Positions 1-11,049 of a stretch of DNA of 64,000 nucleotides are shown piece after piece. Numbering within the stretch: the first letter of the stretch is position 1; each line of letters opens with the position of its first letter. Position numbers and translations under genes: made by a program. Source of the DNA: Kalaharituber pfeilii (taxonomy: Eukaryota > Ascomycota > Pezizomycetes > Pezizales > Pezizaceae); assembly GCA_015179045.1 (NCBI GenBank), contig WHUZ01000039.1:310001-374000 (forward strand), in the 5' to 3' direction. The notes below the pieces were generated by a model that had not been told where the DNA came from, ran no database searches, and worked only from the letters and a program-made list of their open reading frames with translations.

Positions 1-49
1 CCGTATTTCTCGGCTTTCTCGTCCTCGTCATCTTCCTCGTCTTCCTTGG
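1..49 (-). pseudogene. Fragment of the acidic-protein gene
   Basis: These bases repeat, almost unchanged, the acidic coding stretch at 10770-10818 (minus-strand gene at 10.66-12.29 kb). The match stops at about base 49, exactly where an inverted-repeat element begins. The fragment is cut by the window edge, so how much more lies upstream is unknown. Confidence 0.6.
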
Positions 50-753
50 CAGTGGCCCGTGCCAGTCACCACTGGTCCGGGCTACCTAGTCCGGGCTACT
101 CAGTAGCACTACGGTTATAACAAGTGTATTTGTACAACCTTGTATTGACCTCTTTTCACCACAAAAACTAATCTTATAGAACAGGTTAATCGCTGAGTTA
201 TTGCAGTTACCACATTATTATACAAACTTTTTGTTCACCTCTTCAGGGTATTTGTTTCTTTGCACATTTATATCCTTTGGCAGTTACATGCTTTTAATAT
301 TGTTTGAATCTTCATTCATACATGTGTATTTTAGTATGATTCTCTACAATTTGCTATAAAGAAGCGTTTCACTGGAATTGGGTTTTCGCTGAAGAGAAAG
401 TAGTTCGCTGGGGAGAAAGTATCCACTAGGGAGAAAGTAAAGAGATTTTTTTTTTTTTTTAAGTACCGTATAGCAGAGGACTTTTCGCTTGGAAGAGGGG
501 TTACAGTGTCAGGAATTTTCATTCAAGACTGGTTTCTTTGCTCACAAAGGAAATGTTAATTCAGATTTCCAACAAGTTATTTGTTTTTCTAGCAGTTGCC
601 CGCATTCTTAATGGCAGTTTGGTTGGGTTCGAACTTAACTCTAGAGTACACGTGTAGTGGGAATGTAGGCACCGTCGTGTGTAGTGCTTTGTACATTATG
701 AACCGCGGTGCTACTGAGTGGCCCGGACCAGTGGTGACTGGCCCGGGCCAGTG
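50..753. mobile_element. Non-autonomous element with about 55-bp terminal inverted repeats
   Basis: The left end (50-117) and the inverted right end (701-753) share a GGCC-rich arm containing GCCAGTCACCACTGGTCCGG, followed by ACTCAGTAGCAC. The left arm carries an extra copy of a 14-bp piece. The inside has no credible gene; it holds a short local repeat of the word GAGAAAGTA (about 395-440) and an A/T run. No clear target duplication was found, so the superfamily is open. A weaker relative of the arm lies at 4058-4083. Confidence 0.5.
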
Positions 754-870
754 GTGGCTGAATCACTGTTACGAGTGGCCAGGCACACAGCCACCATCCT
801 GATCATTGACCTTTTTACAGATTCTTTGGGATACGGAAGCCATTTATTTATAGAGTATAGACCCGTTTCT
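754..870. other. Unassigned spacer
   Basis: No gene or repeat recognised. Confidence 0.4.
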
Positions 871-882
871 GGATAGCATATC

Positions 883-1035
883 TTTTTTTTTTTTTTTTTA
901 GTATCACGTTACCCCGCTTATAGCTGCTCGCCATGGCAGGGCCCCTGGGCCTATTGTTTGGAGGCAAGCATGTCTCACTACATTCCCCTCCGCCCTGTTA
1001 CAAACGAAAGATCGTCCCCTCCCCACTCCACTACA
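883..1035 (-). mobile_element. 5'-truncated lineage A LINE tail
   Basis: An oligo-T run followed by the reverse complement of the lineage A 3' end. It is flanked by a perfect 12-bp target duplication, GGATAGCATATC, at 871-882 and 1036-1047. About 90 bp of upstream 3' region is retained. There is no coding content. Confidence 0.9.
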
Positions 1036-1143
1036 GGATAGCATATCAAAGTCACTCGTCAACACTAGCTATGCATATGTGGTCTGGCTCAGTATATATC
1101 GACCCTCGAGCTCATTTACTTTCCCAATCATAAGAGTCTGTAA

Positions 1144-1799
1144 GGAAAGCCAACCCCGGATGGTGCCAGCGAAATGTGCAGCAGAGCCTGGGAGGCCAGG
1201 GTGGCCAGGGGAGGTCTGAACGTAGCGATCATGTGGGTAAAAGGACACAGAGGCACCAAGGGAAATGAAGAAGCAGACAAAGCGGCAAAGTTAGGAGCCT
1301 TCCTACCCTACCAGCCGGAGACAGTCACGGAAGCAGGCATGCGCATGTCAGCGAAGGCACACCGAGCGCAGGAAAGGAACAGGCTAGGCCAAAGCTACCG
1401 GTCACTGCAAAGACTGGGAGGCATGGTGCGAACACTGGCAGGCCTACTAGTGGGGAAGGGTCTGAGGGCCTGGAACACAAAGTGGGCCAGGTAGATAGTC
1501 CGGAATGCAGGTGGTGCGGAGAAGCGGAGGAGACGGCGACACACCTATGGGATAGGTGCGAGACGTGGAGGAGAAAATGGCCAGGGGGGCGGGAGGCGCT
1601 ATACAGGCCTCCGGCCGCGGACGAAGGGGAGGGGGACCCCGTGATGGACTTGTTGAGGTGGATGGAGAGATAATAGGCACGCCTTTCATGTTACATCATT
1701 TATTTTCCTGTTTATTTCCTATTTATCTCCTATGTGATTAACCTCGTCATAGCCCACAGGGAGGCACACGACTCATGATAAATAACAAAATAAAAAAAG
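1144..1799 (+). mobile_element. 5'-truncated lineage B LINE (end of ORF2 plus 3' end)
   Basis: Codes for the last part of a LINE ORF2: the RNase H end with the WVKGHRG and EEADKAAK motifs (about 1230-1300), then, after a frameshift near 1480, a zinc knuckle CRWCGEAEETATHLWDRC (about 1507-1560). The 3' end follows with AGCCCACAGGGAGGC and an imperfect A-tail. Flanks AAGAGTCTGTAA (1132-1143) and AAGAGTTTGTAA (1800-1811) are a target duplication with one difference. It cannot transpose by itself. Confidence 0.88.
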
Positions 1800-1811
1800 A
1801 AGAGTTTGTAA

Positions 1812-2477
1812 CTACCATAGCCCGCAAAATTTCCACCACCTTCAACTCGAAGTTATCCAAGGAAGGGAATTAGAAACATAAAGGTAACAGATTGCAAGAA
1901 GACAGAGATAGCATCCACTATCCTCAGAGATGATCAGGAAGTAGAGAACTGGTAAAATGTTTACGAAGTTCGTAAAACACATTGCGAATTGCAAGTGCAG
2001 GGTGCGAGTGCGTGGTACAAGTCGTATGGGAAAGATTGCTTGATTAACTGCAGAATGAGTGTGCTATGTTAAGATTAACAAAGGAAATCAACGGAATGAA
2101 CAATCGCAAAGTAGACGAAGAATTGAAGTGCTCAAAGCATCCAAAGAAAAATCCATCCCTCATGCCAAAGAGTCAATCCTGTGCTACTACTAAGCCTGCC
2201 TATACCTGCCGAATGCCAATTCCTTCAGCTTTCCCACAATATGAGATGATAATGACAAAGCAATTGCAGAAAGGAATGAGCGTGGAAGGAAATATTCACT
2301 TTTTTTTCTTTTTTTTTTCCTCTTGTCTGTGTTGAAGAGACTGAAATACCAAAAGTGCAACATCATTTCCACCCATCCTCCCTCTTGAGTTTCCTTCACT
2401 GACTCATAGACACTCATATTCCACACACCCACAGGACAAAAACTTTGTTGGGAGTTCACTAATAGCATCTAGTCTTC
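1812..2477. other. Intergenic, no gene recognised
   Basis: Short open frames occur here on both strands but show no known motif. A broken T-run lies at 2299-2318. This is the 3' flank of the minus-strand secreted-protein gene. Confidence 0.4.
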
Positions 2478-3107
2478 CTAACAGAACTCCCAATCAAGGC
2501 CTAGATAATACGGACCGTTGACCTGGAGACGCCCAAATCCATCCAAGTTTCCCGAGTTTTCTACGGTAAGTTTGGTGCGAATACCAACGGAAGACTCCGT
2601 ATTCCAGCAAATGCCAGCTATCGGCGGCGCTAAGAAGTCGCTTACGCAGACAGTGCCGTCGCTCTGGCCAGCATTGGGTATCTGCAGTCGGTGATCTGCT
2701 GGGCCCGGGCCAACGTAATAGAAGGTGTCCTGATTGGAAGTCACGCCCTCTTCGAGGCTACGGTCAACCTCATAATTAATACTCAGAAAAAATGGTCGCC
2801 AATTGAGGGGCCACGTCAGTTTGAAACTGACGAAGCACTCCCAGGAGTCCTCATCGTCAGGCAGGCCTGGTCCTACATGAACGTAAGGGATGGGGTCAAA
2901 GGAAATCTGGATTGCGGAATAATCTGGAAGAAGCTGAACATCAACCGAGAGACAACCAGACCCGGCGTGGTTTGTATTTTGGATAGAGATAGCATCAGGG
3001 GCAAATGCCCATTGAGTCGCATTCTCATTCTGTGGAGGAGGACATGCGAGAATCGTTGTGATGAAGAATAGCAAAAAGGCAATGATGCTCTTGTGAAGAG
3101 TATACAT
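2478..3107 (-). CDS. DUF4360-family secreted protein
   Basis: A single-exon gene for a 209-residue protein. Residues 1-21 form a signal peptide with a hydrophobic core (IIAFLLFFITTIL) ending at AC, so the product should be exported. The mature part has the DUF4360 pattern: an early GSGC, a middle segment YVHVGPG, then WECFVSFKLTWP, a YYVGPG stretch, and a conserved closing Cys (LDWEFC). Length fits the family (about 200 residues). The biochemical function of DUF4360 is unknown; members are small secreted proteins of fungi and some bacteria. The ATG has an A-rich context (CTTAAA before it) and a pyrimidine-rich leader, with a TATA-like word about 130 bp upstream. No frameshift or stop is present. 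It stands alone among transposons; its neighbours give no hint of a pathway. Confidence 0.85.
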   Translation of the reverse strand: MYTLHKSIIAFLLFFITTILACPPPQNENATQWAFAPDAISIQNTNHAGSGCLSVDVQLLPDYSAIQISFDPIPYVHVGPGLPDDEDSWECFVSFKLTWPLNWRPFFLSINYEVDRSLEEGVTSNQDTFYYVGPGPADHRLQIPNAGQSDGTVCVSDFLAPPIAGICWNTESSVGIRTKLTVENSGNLDGFGRLQVNGPYYLGLDWEFC

Positions 3108-3238
3108 TTTAAGATGCAGACGGATGAGTGAGAACTGAGAAAGCGGTGTATCTCTCGAGGTTGCTGGCGTATGGAATGGGAGTGGAAGGTTTGAAGTATG
3201 TGGGGTAGTGAAGAGAGAGCTAGACCCAGAAGCTGTTG

Positions 3239-3250
3239 TCTATTAAATAG
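3239..3250 (-). promoter_or_regulatory. TATA-like element of the DUF4360 gene
   Basis: CTATTAAATAGA on the minus strand, about 130 bp before the ATG and followed by a C/T-rich leader typical of fungal promoters. The assignment rests on position and sequence only. Confidence 0.35.
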
Positions 3251-3883
3251 ATTCAGTCTTTTAGAGATTCGAGCAGCTGATAGTCTGGCAAGAGCACGAA
3301 GGTGCAATTAGACATGATAGTAACAGTATAGCCTGTTGGCCATCGCAGATATTGACTGACCAACATTCACCAATCATGAACAGTGAATGACAGGATTCAA
3401 CACCTTGTGTCACTCTCTAATTTTGGGCTTTTGGCCACCTGCCGATGTTAATCCAGGTGGAGTGGGCAACAAGGCAGTTCTAAGGAACGCAGATACAAAA
3501 TTAGGAAGGCAGACTCCAGTCTGCATGTGGTGCAGCAACATTGGAAAAGATAGCTGCACGCATGCTGGAGGTATGGAGTGCGAGGAGAGCAAAAGCAACC
3601 ACATGTAATGAGAACAGCCCGGCGTAGCACAGAGGTCCATTGGTGATGTTGCTGACTTGGGTTGATGGACCAAAGGTGCAGTAGCAGGTAAGTAGGTAGT
3701 ACCGAGTATCATATGATTTTATGTGAGCACTTTCCTTGCATGTTGCGTTCCTTGTTGAGTTGAAGTTTCCCTCAGCTCTCAAGATTTCCACAGGACGATA
3801 CTAATAAAAGATAAAAAGAAGAAATTCCCTGACAGAGGACCAATGGACAAAATTGAGGCTTCGATCGACCTGTGCCTACACCA
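3251..3883. other. Unassigned stretch
   Basis: Minus-strand open frames cover 3410-3791 but show no recognisable domain and overlap one another. No repeat family of this window matches. Confidence 0.3.
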
Positions 3884-3894
3884 AATCTTGATTT

Positions 3895-3928
3895 TTTTTT
3901 TTTTTTTTTATATCATTAATCGCTTACC
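3895..3928 (-). mobile_element. 34-bp lineage B LINE tail
   Basis: Only the last 17 or so bases of the lineage B 3' end (GCGATTAATGATAT reversed) plus the A-tail are present. The 11-bp duplication AATCTTGATTT flanks it at 3884-3894 and 3929-3939. It is the shortest insertion in the window. Confidence 0.85.
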
Positions 3929-3939
3929 AATCTTGATTT

Positions 3940-4393
3940 ACACAGCCGCATTATTTGCGGAGTACAAGCGCATTGTAATTGATAGGAAGTTGAGATCACA
4001 AAAGCAATAAGCGATTGGACCGGACACAGTACTGTAGTCGTTGTTCTCGTTATCTGGGCCAGTCACGAATGGCCCTGGGTCTATCACGAAGATATACAGT
4101 ACTGCTCTGATGTGGCAAGCGCGACCTGTCAACGAGCTAAAGAGGGCGGCCATGAATTTCTACTGGGTCATCATTTGCTGCCGCTACACAGACAGGGATC
4201 TTATGTGTGACGTGCCACCTGCATTGGCGCCTTCGCTTAAGGGCCCGAATTGGGCTGTGCAGCACACGACTTTGGCATAGTGGCAGGTCTGGGTGATATC
4301 AGAAGCAACGTCTAATGGCAACTTGTCACCGTAGAATCTCGACGAACATGATGCTGAAGCTGCAACCACGGAGCTGAGTTTATGCAACTACGG
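3940..4393. other. Unassigned stretch with a GGCC-type motif
   Basis: No gene recognised. At 4058-4083 a word resembling the inverted-repeat arm of the 50-753 element occurs (GGGCCAGTCAC then ATGGCCC), without a visible partner. Confidence 0.3.
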
Positions 4394-4458
4394 CGCCCTG
4401 CCATGGCGAACATCTCCAAGCGGGGTTATGTGACCAAAAAAAAAAAAAAAAAAAAAAA
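4394..4458 (+). mobile_element. Lineage A LINE tail
   Basis: GCCCTGCCATGGCGAACATC, then CAAGCGGGGTTATGTGA and an A-run of about 23. No convincing target duplication was found (left flank ends CAACTACG, right begins GCTACAG), so it may be older or rearranged. Confidence 0.75.
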
Positions 4459-4987
4459 GCTACAGTAATATGGCAAAAGCGGTAATACCAGAAGAAAAAC
4501 GACACGCCTATGTGCCTACAAGGCATGAGCGACAGCTACCCCGCTCCCATTCAGAATCCAGCCATTGAGCATTTCCTCAGTGCGTTATGTGCAGGTTCCA
4601 AACGGAGCCTGGAACTAAAAGGAAAGTACCGCAACACAATTTCAATGCTCCGCTTGTGAAGTACCACTCTGTAAAATCTCATAGTGCTTTGAATATCTTC
4701 CATTCCGATTCATATTGTAGATAGCATCTGCACTATGCCGAAATCGTGCACCCCACAAAGCTTAAAGTCACCCTGGTAGCCAAGCTGTCAGGCTTCATGT
4801 TGTGGAAAAACTACAGATTACGAGCTACATTGCGGTGGGATACAGTTGATTAATTCCTTCAGAATAACCCCAAATATGCGTCCCAAAACAGCCCTATTTA
4901 TGCAGCAGAATTCAGGAAGTACCTTCGTACCCAACTAAACAATTATTGGTGCGGAATGAGGTTGCGCATAGCAGCGGATTCAGACGG
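4459..4987. other. Unassigned stretch
   Basis: No gene or repeat recognised. Confidence 0.3.
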
Positions 4988-4989
4988 TA

Positions 4990-6493
4990 CCAGTACCGTA
5001 TGGGTAACGCCGGTAACGCTGGGCACCTTGGCGCCGGTTTTGCACCCTCCCCAACATCAAAATGTCAGGGCATATCTCACAGAATATATTTCTATTATGT
5101 ATGATGAATTAATTATAGACCATATTGACTGCGCTGATTCTGAATTTGAAGGGAAAAAAGTGAAAATGCTACTCCTACAGCACCTACAGTTGCCACACCC
5201 CTCTACCTTATGAAATAACCTTCTCTGGTACTTACCAGCAAATACTAACTCACTGCAATGCTCTACCTGCTCATGCAATAGTAGGAATGGTAGCAATGGT
5301 ACTACCAGTGCTATATTACAATACATGAGTAGTAATAGCTTGAGATCTGTACCATAGCACTGTATGCTCCTGTAGTAACAAATTGTGCATAACTAAGAAA
5401 TTGAGCATTTTCCGGATGCCACAACAAAAAATTCCTGTGAGTGCAAATAGCTCTCAAGGGGGCTCAAATTGAAGCCAGAGCATGGTGGAATACATAGAAT
5501 TATCTTCCGCATATTTATTGAGCCAATTTTTAGGAGGTGAGTAGTGACCTATTTAGTATATTCCAAATCCTATGCTAGATATACTTTGAGCTGCCAAGTG
5601 TCCATAATCCTACCTGAAATCTTACTTAACTTGACATATACTCTATTACCTATTCTAAGAAAGCGTAGCTAGTTTGGTCATGTTTGGCCACATTATGGGG
5701 TCATCATGGCTATAGAGTAAGCAGCCTGCCTATGTTAGTTAGGTATGCCACACCGTGACTAGTTTTCAGCTACCCAAAACCATTACCCCATACTACTAGC
5801 TGTTATAAATATCTTCTTCTGTATATCTTTATATTTGTAGCTTTAGAGAGTATCTACACATCAGTTGTACTCTATAACAGTGTAGTACTAATATGTACCT
5901 GCATAACCGACAATATACTATTGATATGATAGCCCCACTCTAGATATTAATCTAGATACCTATAGTTTGTGCCAGTTTTGAGACTGTGTACAGCTCATAT
6001 AGCACTACATGATGATAATGATGCAATTATTACTGTTGCATACTGTATGTGTATGATATTACATATCTGACATATTTGACATATACGGGCTACTTACTCT
6101 ACAGTCATAACGACTTCTTGACATCGCTAAACTTGCTATACTTCCTCAGAATAGGTAATAGAATATATGTCAAGATGAATAAGATTTCAGACAGGATCAT
6201 TGACACTTGGCAGCTCAGAGTATATCTAGCATAGGATTTGGGATATACTAAATAGGTCACTACCCATCTCCTGAAAATTGGCTTAATGAATATGCGGAAC
6301 ATAATTCCATGTATTCCACCATGCTCTGGCTTCAATCTGAGCCCCCTTGAGAGCTATTTGCACTCACAGTAATTCTTTGTTATCACATCCGGAAATACTC
6401 AATTTCTTAGTTATGCACGATTTCTTGCTACAGGAGCATACAGTGCTATGTTACAGATCTCAAGCTGTTACTACTCATGTATTGTAATATAGC
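4990..6493. mobile_element. Foldback (long inverted repeat) element, right end deleted
   Basis: Starts with CCAGTACCGTATGGGTAACG directly after a TA at 4988-4989. The left arm runs to about 5690; its inverted copy lies at about 6105-6493, with a middle of about 400 bp. The order is the same as in the complete element at 49113-50933, to which it is closely similar throughout. The right arm stops at ATTGTAATATAGC (6493), so the outer 440 bp or so, including the right terminus, is lost. No transposase is encoded; it is a non-autonomous, probably Tc1/mariner-type, element. Confidence 0.82.
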
Positions 6494-6861
6494 ATTAGTT
6501 TGATTCTCAATGTATACCTTATTGACCATGTATAAATACTACCCACATTGGCCAATAGAATCACAATATGTGTACTGGAATTAAAAAAAAAGACTACAAT
6601 AATGTATTCGGACAAGTAGATAGCAGATAGTTTAAGAGTATTTACAGGAGTTAACTCGAGTTTGCAGGGTTCGATTATTTGAGAGAGAAATGCTCCAGGC
6701 GGGTTTGGTTCTCGCTCAAGATAATTCATTGCTTACTAACCAAGTTACTAGTGTGTCACGTGCCCCAGGACTAAAGCCCGCCTGGGGACGAGGCTACAAG
6801 CTTATCGAGTGCGCAAATAAGAGTCTTCTCTCCTATAGACTATTAAGTGTAGCAGCACTCG
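6494..6861. other. Unassigned stretch with a hairpin
   Basis: No gene. The words CCCCAGG and CCTGGGG around 6768-6788 can pair. The segment from TGTCACGTGCCCC (about 6754) may be the start of the LTR-like repeat that follows. Confidence 0.3.
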
Positions 6862-7140
6862 TGTGATAAAAGTGGTTGGCGGTGTAAGATAGACAGATAG
6901 TATCAACTACTGCCTTGCGATGGACCGGAGCGGTGAGAACTGGCGGAACGAACGTACGACCAAATGCGAGTGCGAGTGCGAGTGCGAAAAGAAGAGAAGA
7001 GAAGGTTGTTGATTGTATGTGCTAGAGTACAGGAAATCTATATATATGATATGCCTCATGTGCGGCCCTTATCTCCACGTGCTACCTTATCCATGCCAAG
7101 CTTGCATTAACCCATTCCGTCGTCGTCACCACAGCGGGAG
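6862..7140 (+). repeat. Diverged LTR-like repeat, copy 1
   Basis: Matches 26150-26425 in inverted orientation over about 270 bp, sharing ATGGACCGGAGCGGTG, GCGGAACGAA, TTGATTGTATG, CTTATCTCCACGTG and ACCACAGC in the same order. A GCGAGT run (about 6966-6987) sits inside. A TATATATATG word at about 7040 would suit an LTR promoter. No retroelement coding region adjoins either copy, so a solo LTR is only a guess. Confidence 0.5.
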
Positions 7141-8543
7141 AGGAAACCTCGCTGAGTTTGGCGGGTTCTTCTGACAGCTACAATTCTTGGCGCGGACGGT
7201 GTGCCCCCGCGAAAAGCGCAGATACACATACATCCTGACGCTGCTCCGCCACGCACAATGCGCCCGCGAGTGCGTGTGGCGCGCAGCCGGCAAGTTGCGC
7301 TGCTCCGGCGCTCTCGGGGTAGTCAGCGGGTCTACGCTCCAGCAGTATCGCAGCTGGAGGGCTGCACATCCCTTTATAACTTCCCCCCACGTAACCAAAG
7401 AGCCCCGGCACCCTGTACTACTCTTGTAGCCCCCTCCGACACCGCCTCCTACAATTCCGGAGAAGCAATCTGGCACTACGTCGCGCATTGCACTGGAGAA
7501 GGCGAGAGAGGAGGGCATGCATCCGCTGAGCAGAGAGAGGCCACGGGGATCAAGATTGAGTTCGTGAGGGCACTGACATCGCCTAGCCAGCGCAAGTCAG
7601 GAAGGTGCTGGAAAGCAAGGCGGAGTGCGCGCAGGCATGCATCACGGCGGAGATTATTCCCGTGGAGTTGAGAATGAGGTGGGCAGTGGTACCGAGGGGC
7701 AAGGGAGGGATTTTGGAATGCGATGGAGGAGGTAAGGACGGGAGGGAGTGGTGAGGTGAAGGCGGGGGGCGGAGGGGGATCGGAAGTAGGCAGTGGATAG
7801 TAGAGAGAGAAAATGAAAAATAGCGAAAGACGAATACCAGCAGGGACTAGGTTTCGTATATCGGAGATTGCGGAGGAAAACGGTGGGTATCAGTGGTGAT
7901 TTCAGGGTAATGGGGAATTCAACTCATGCTGTTAGAAATCAATAGTTTTAAATCCTCCCCCCCCCCCCTGACTCTCTCTCTAAACTGTATACTTGTACAT
8001 GTAGGCCCCATTAGGAATATATTTGATTGACTTGGTTGGTTTTGTCGTTAGCGATGAAGGAGAAAAAACGGGGGGAGGGGGGGTTATGGGAAGGAAGGGG
8101 GTGCGTCGGACGTGGGTAGATATCTAGGGTTTGGTTGATATATGACCAAAGGTCGGTATATATAGTAATAATTCCAAAATACTAGAGGGCGACACGTATT
8201 TGGATAATACCTCCCGCTACACAAAGGCACAAAATCTCAACAATCGCTTGCTTGAATGGATGCATACACATAATAGCTTTAGTGGAAAAAAAAAAAAAAA
8301 AAAACAATTGAGAAAAAAAAAACCCTTTTTGCTATGATATGCGATGTACGGTGCTGGCGTGTATGGAGGTACCCGTGGCCTACCTATGTTGGCAGCGCGC
8401 AAGCCCAAGATACAGTAACTGTACTCCTGGGGGACGTTAAACCAATAACAAATCCGCATTGTGGTGGTTATGGAAACGTGCCAAGAAAGTCACATGACCT
8501 GTACGTTTTTTTTCCGATTTTAATGCACCCAATATTGCCCAAG
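7141..8543. other. GC-rich then AT-rich stretch, no gene accepted
   Basis: Overlapping open frames on both strands at 7126-7671 arise in GC-rich sequence and show no domain. A C-run lies near 7960 and A-runs at about 8286-8320. Nothing further was identified. Confidence 0.3.
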
Positions 8544-8547
8544 AAAA

Positions 8548-8590
<43 letters not shown>

Positions 8591-8591
8591 A
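8544..8591. repeat. (AAAT)n microsatellite
   Basis: About twelve AAAT units in tandem. Confidence 0.95.
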
Positions 8592-9735
8592 ATAAATAAC
8601 ATGAAATAAAATAAAAGGTGGCACCCACGTATTGCCAATTAGGATTACCGATGGTTTTATTTATTTTATTGTATCTCGTAACTCCGGCTTTGCGCGTGCA
8701 AGGTGTCGTAGTGCACTTGTGTACATTACTTAGAGGTGAAACATATATAGATTAGATGTACCTTCTTTGCTTAGGCCTCCCACCTAGCTAGCCTGGAGAC
8801 TTCATATAGGTGCTTGGGATAAAGCCCCCCCCGCATTAATATATGGTTATCTCTAAATAAATAAATCCTATCTCCTCTATATATAATTATACAGTGGGAG
8901 TAAACCACAAAAAAAAAAAAAAAAAAAAAAAAAATAGGAAATAGAAAAACAGTAAAGCCAGCTATCCTAATGCATTTTTCCAATTTCAATAATATAATGT
9001 GTATACAATCACAATTGACCTTCATACATTTATCATACATTTTGCTTCCCCACTTAATCTCTGCATCCTACGACTGCACAATTGCTGTATTAGAATTGTT
9101 ACGTCTCTTAAACTATCTATGAAATCATGAATGCTCGAGTTCATACCTCGTGCGGCCCTTCTATCGAACCAGCTCCGGTATTTTCCCGAGGTGCTAGTTT
9201 CCTCTCGCAGCCCAGTTACTCCAAGCACCTCATGGAAACCTCACTTCAGCCGGAGAAATGTCAGACTAGAAGAAATGTTGCTGCAGAAAGACATACGACC
9301 GTATCTTACACCTGCAATTAGTATATACCCACACTATCACCACGTTGACAACGCTGAAGCTCCTGGGAGAAGCAATTGACCCAGAAAAACCGCTTCAGTT
9401 GAGCTTGGCCTTGAGCCACACTTATTCTTTTTCTTTACTATCATCTTGCTCACGAATTGGACAATGGATATATGTCATTTGAGATGGGTGGAGGGGCGGT
9501 TGACGCTGGCTATTAGCAACAGCCCTTCGGGGACATGTTACTGCCCCAATGGCCAAAGAACGCCAGTGAGTCTTGGCGCCCGGCTCTCCTCTTTGCTCGC
9601 TCGTCGCCGTCCCTTCTTCTTCACCGTGTGCTATAGCACAAAGTGGTGCTTTCTCCAATAGCTGCAAACTCAAAACGAAACCTCTCGTTCCGCCCGTGCT
9701 GCACCCTGCTGCACTACGACACATTCGGCAAAACC
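8592..9735. other. Unassigned stretch
   Basis: No gene accepted. An A-run of about 28 at 8908-8935 has no LINE tail beside it. From about 9500 the sequence begins to resemble the stretch before the second coiled-coil gene copy (about 12970 onward), so it is probably the promoter side of that gene family. Confidence 0.35.
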
Positions 9736-10664
9736 ATGCTAGCCTTCTCCGTGTTACTTTTCTTACGATGCTTGTTCCCATCACGCTCACCCCCAGCCGA
9801 CGAGGAAGTGCTAACTGCTGTGCTACATATTCATCTCTGTGACTCCAGAGACTCCGGCCCTGGATGAGGGCAAATATCGAGTGGTGCGGTATGAAGAAGC
9901 CCCTGCGCTCTGCGGCACGTCCTGCCTGTGGGAGACGGGTTTCACCACTCCACCGCTATGCTGGGTGGCTTGTCCTTTGGGCGTGCGATCAGATGCCCCC
10001 TCCTCCACCGTCTCCTCTTCCTCCTCCTCCGCCGCCCCCACCCCCCACCGCCGCCGCCGCCTGCTCCTCCACCACCAGCACTATCACTGCCGCCTGCTCC
10101 TCCTCCTCCTCCTCCTGCTCCTCTTTGTCAACAGTTTCTGCTACCGCCACTACTGCTCCTGCTGCAACTAACTCTTCTTTCCCCAACACTCCCTGGAGGG
10201 TTGCGTAGGAGGTGGCAAGACAGGCGAACTGGATCGCTGTGGCCTGTGTGGGGGTGCTCAGGTTTCTTATACGCGAGATCCGGCTTGGGTTGGGTTCCTA
10301 TTGGGAGCACAGAGGTAGGGACAATAACGGGCCCCTGAAGAAAGAACGGGAGGAGAAGGAGAAGGAGCGCAGGGAGGCGCTGAAAAAGTGTGACGAGGAG
10401 ATGAAGAAGGACGAGAGGGAATGGAAGGAACGCATGCGAAAGCGCATTGAAGACGCAGAGGAGGATATGAAAAGGGAGGAGGCTGAGTGGCAAAGAGGGA
10501 GGAGGGAGAGGCAAACGGAGAGAGAACGGCGAATCAATGCCGAAGACGACGCGTGGAGGCAGGGCAGAAGGGCATGGGAGGAGAGGATGAGAAGAGAAGA
10601 GGAGGAGTGGAGGGAGAAGGTGAGGAAAGCAGAGGAAGAGAGGATGGGGTTGAGACATACATAG
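9736..10664 (+). pseudogene. Coiled-coil protein of a duplicated gene pair, copy 1 (damaged)
   Basis: Not a family I recognise. A hydrophobic start (MLAFSVLLFLRCLF at 9736) is followed by a Pro/Ser-rich low-complexity part (10000-10190), then a conserved block EVARQANWIAVACVG with a hydrophobic core (10209-10260), SYWEH, and about 120 residues of Arg/Glu-rich coiled coil (10330-10660) ending at TAG 10662-10664. Copy 2 (13.2-13.8 kb) keeps the same blocks. At 10206-10208 this copy has TAG where copy 2 has a Tyr codon (VYEVAKQ), and the 5' part needs a frame change, so it is probably dead unless spliced in a way I do not see. It converges on the minus-strand acidic gene, with the two 3' ends touching. 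Confidence 0.5.
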
Positions 10665-11006
10665 CCAGCACAATCCAGACGTGGAAGAGATATCCTCCGA
10701 GTAGCCCTTGCCATGGTCGTGATCCTCGTCAACCCAGTCATCCTCGTCATCCATGCCTCCCTCGTCTTTCTCGTATTTCTCGGCTTTCTCGTCCTCGTCA
10801 TCTTCCTCGTCTTCCTTGCCATCTTCGCCTGTTCTCATCATCGTTGTAATGCGCACCGTCCTCGCCAGTCTCGTCTTCTAACCTGTCGAATCTGTCCAGC
10901 TCGAGCTCCAGCACTGATGTGACTCTCCTCAATTTGCAAACTAGATGCTGCCCATCCATCTGGGCCAACTCCCTACAGAACGAGGGATGGACGTGCATCT
11001 ATACGG

Positions 11007-11049
11007 CCGCATGCGAGTATTGATATTAAAAAAAAAAAAAAAAAAAAAA
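11007..11049 (+). mobile_element. 43-bp lineage B tail nested in the LINE
   Basis: CCGCATGCGAGTATTGATAT plus an A-run, flanked by ATCTATACGG at 10997-11006 and 11050-11059. It interrupts the first catalytic block (YTDWS) of the host LINE's RNase H. Confidence 0.9.

Noticed and set aside
4041..4280. A small gene around the GGCC-type motif
   Set aside because: Frames on both strands translate the inverted-repeat-like word; there is no conservation with the 50-753 element beyond it.
7126..7671. Overlapping frames of 77-156 codons on both strands
   Set aside because: GC-rich composition, non-ATG starts and no domain; no way to favour one strand.
10128..10856. A 242-codon minus-strand frame running through the coiled-coil gene
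   Set aside because: Only its acidic end (from about 10665) is conserved in copy 2; the rest is the complement of Arg/Glu codons.
10713..10922. A transmembrane-like hydrophobic segment on the plus strand
   Set aside because: It is the complement of the acidic Asp/Glu run; in both copies it lies behind the same TAG after the coiled coil.
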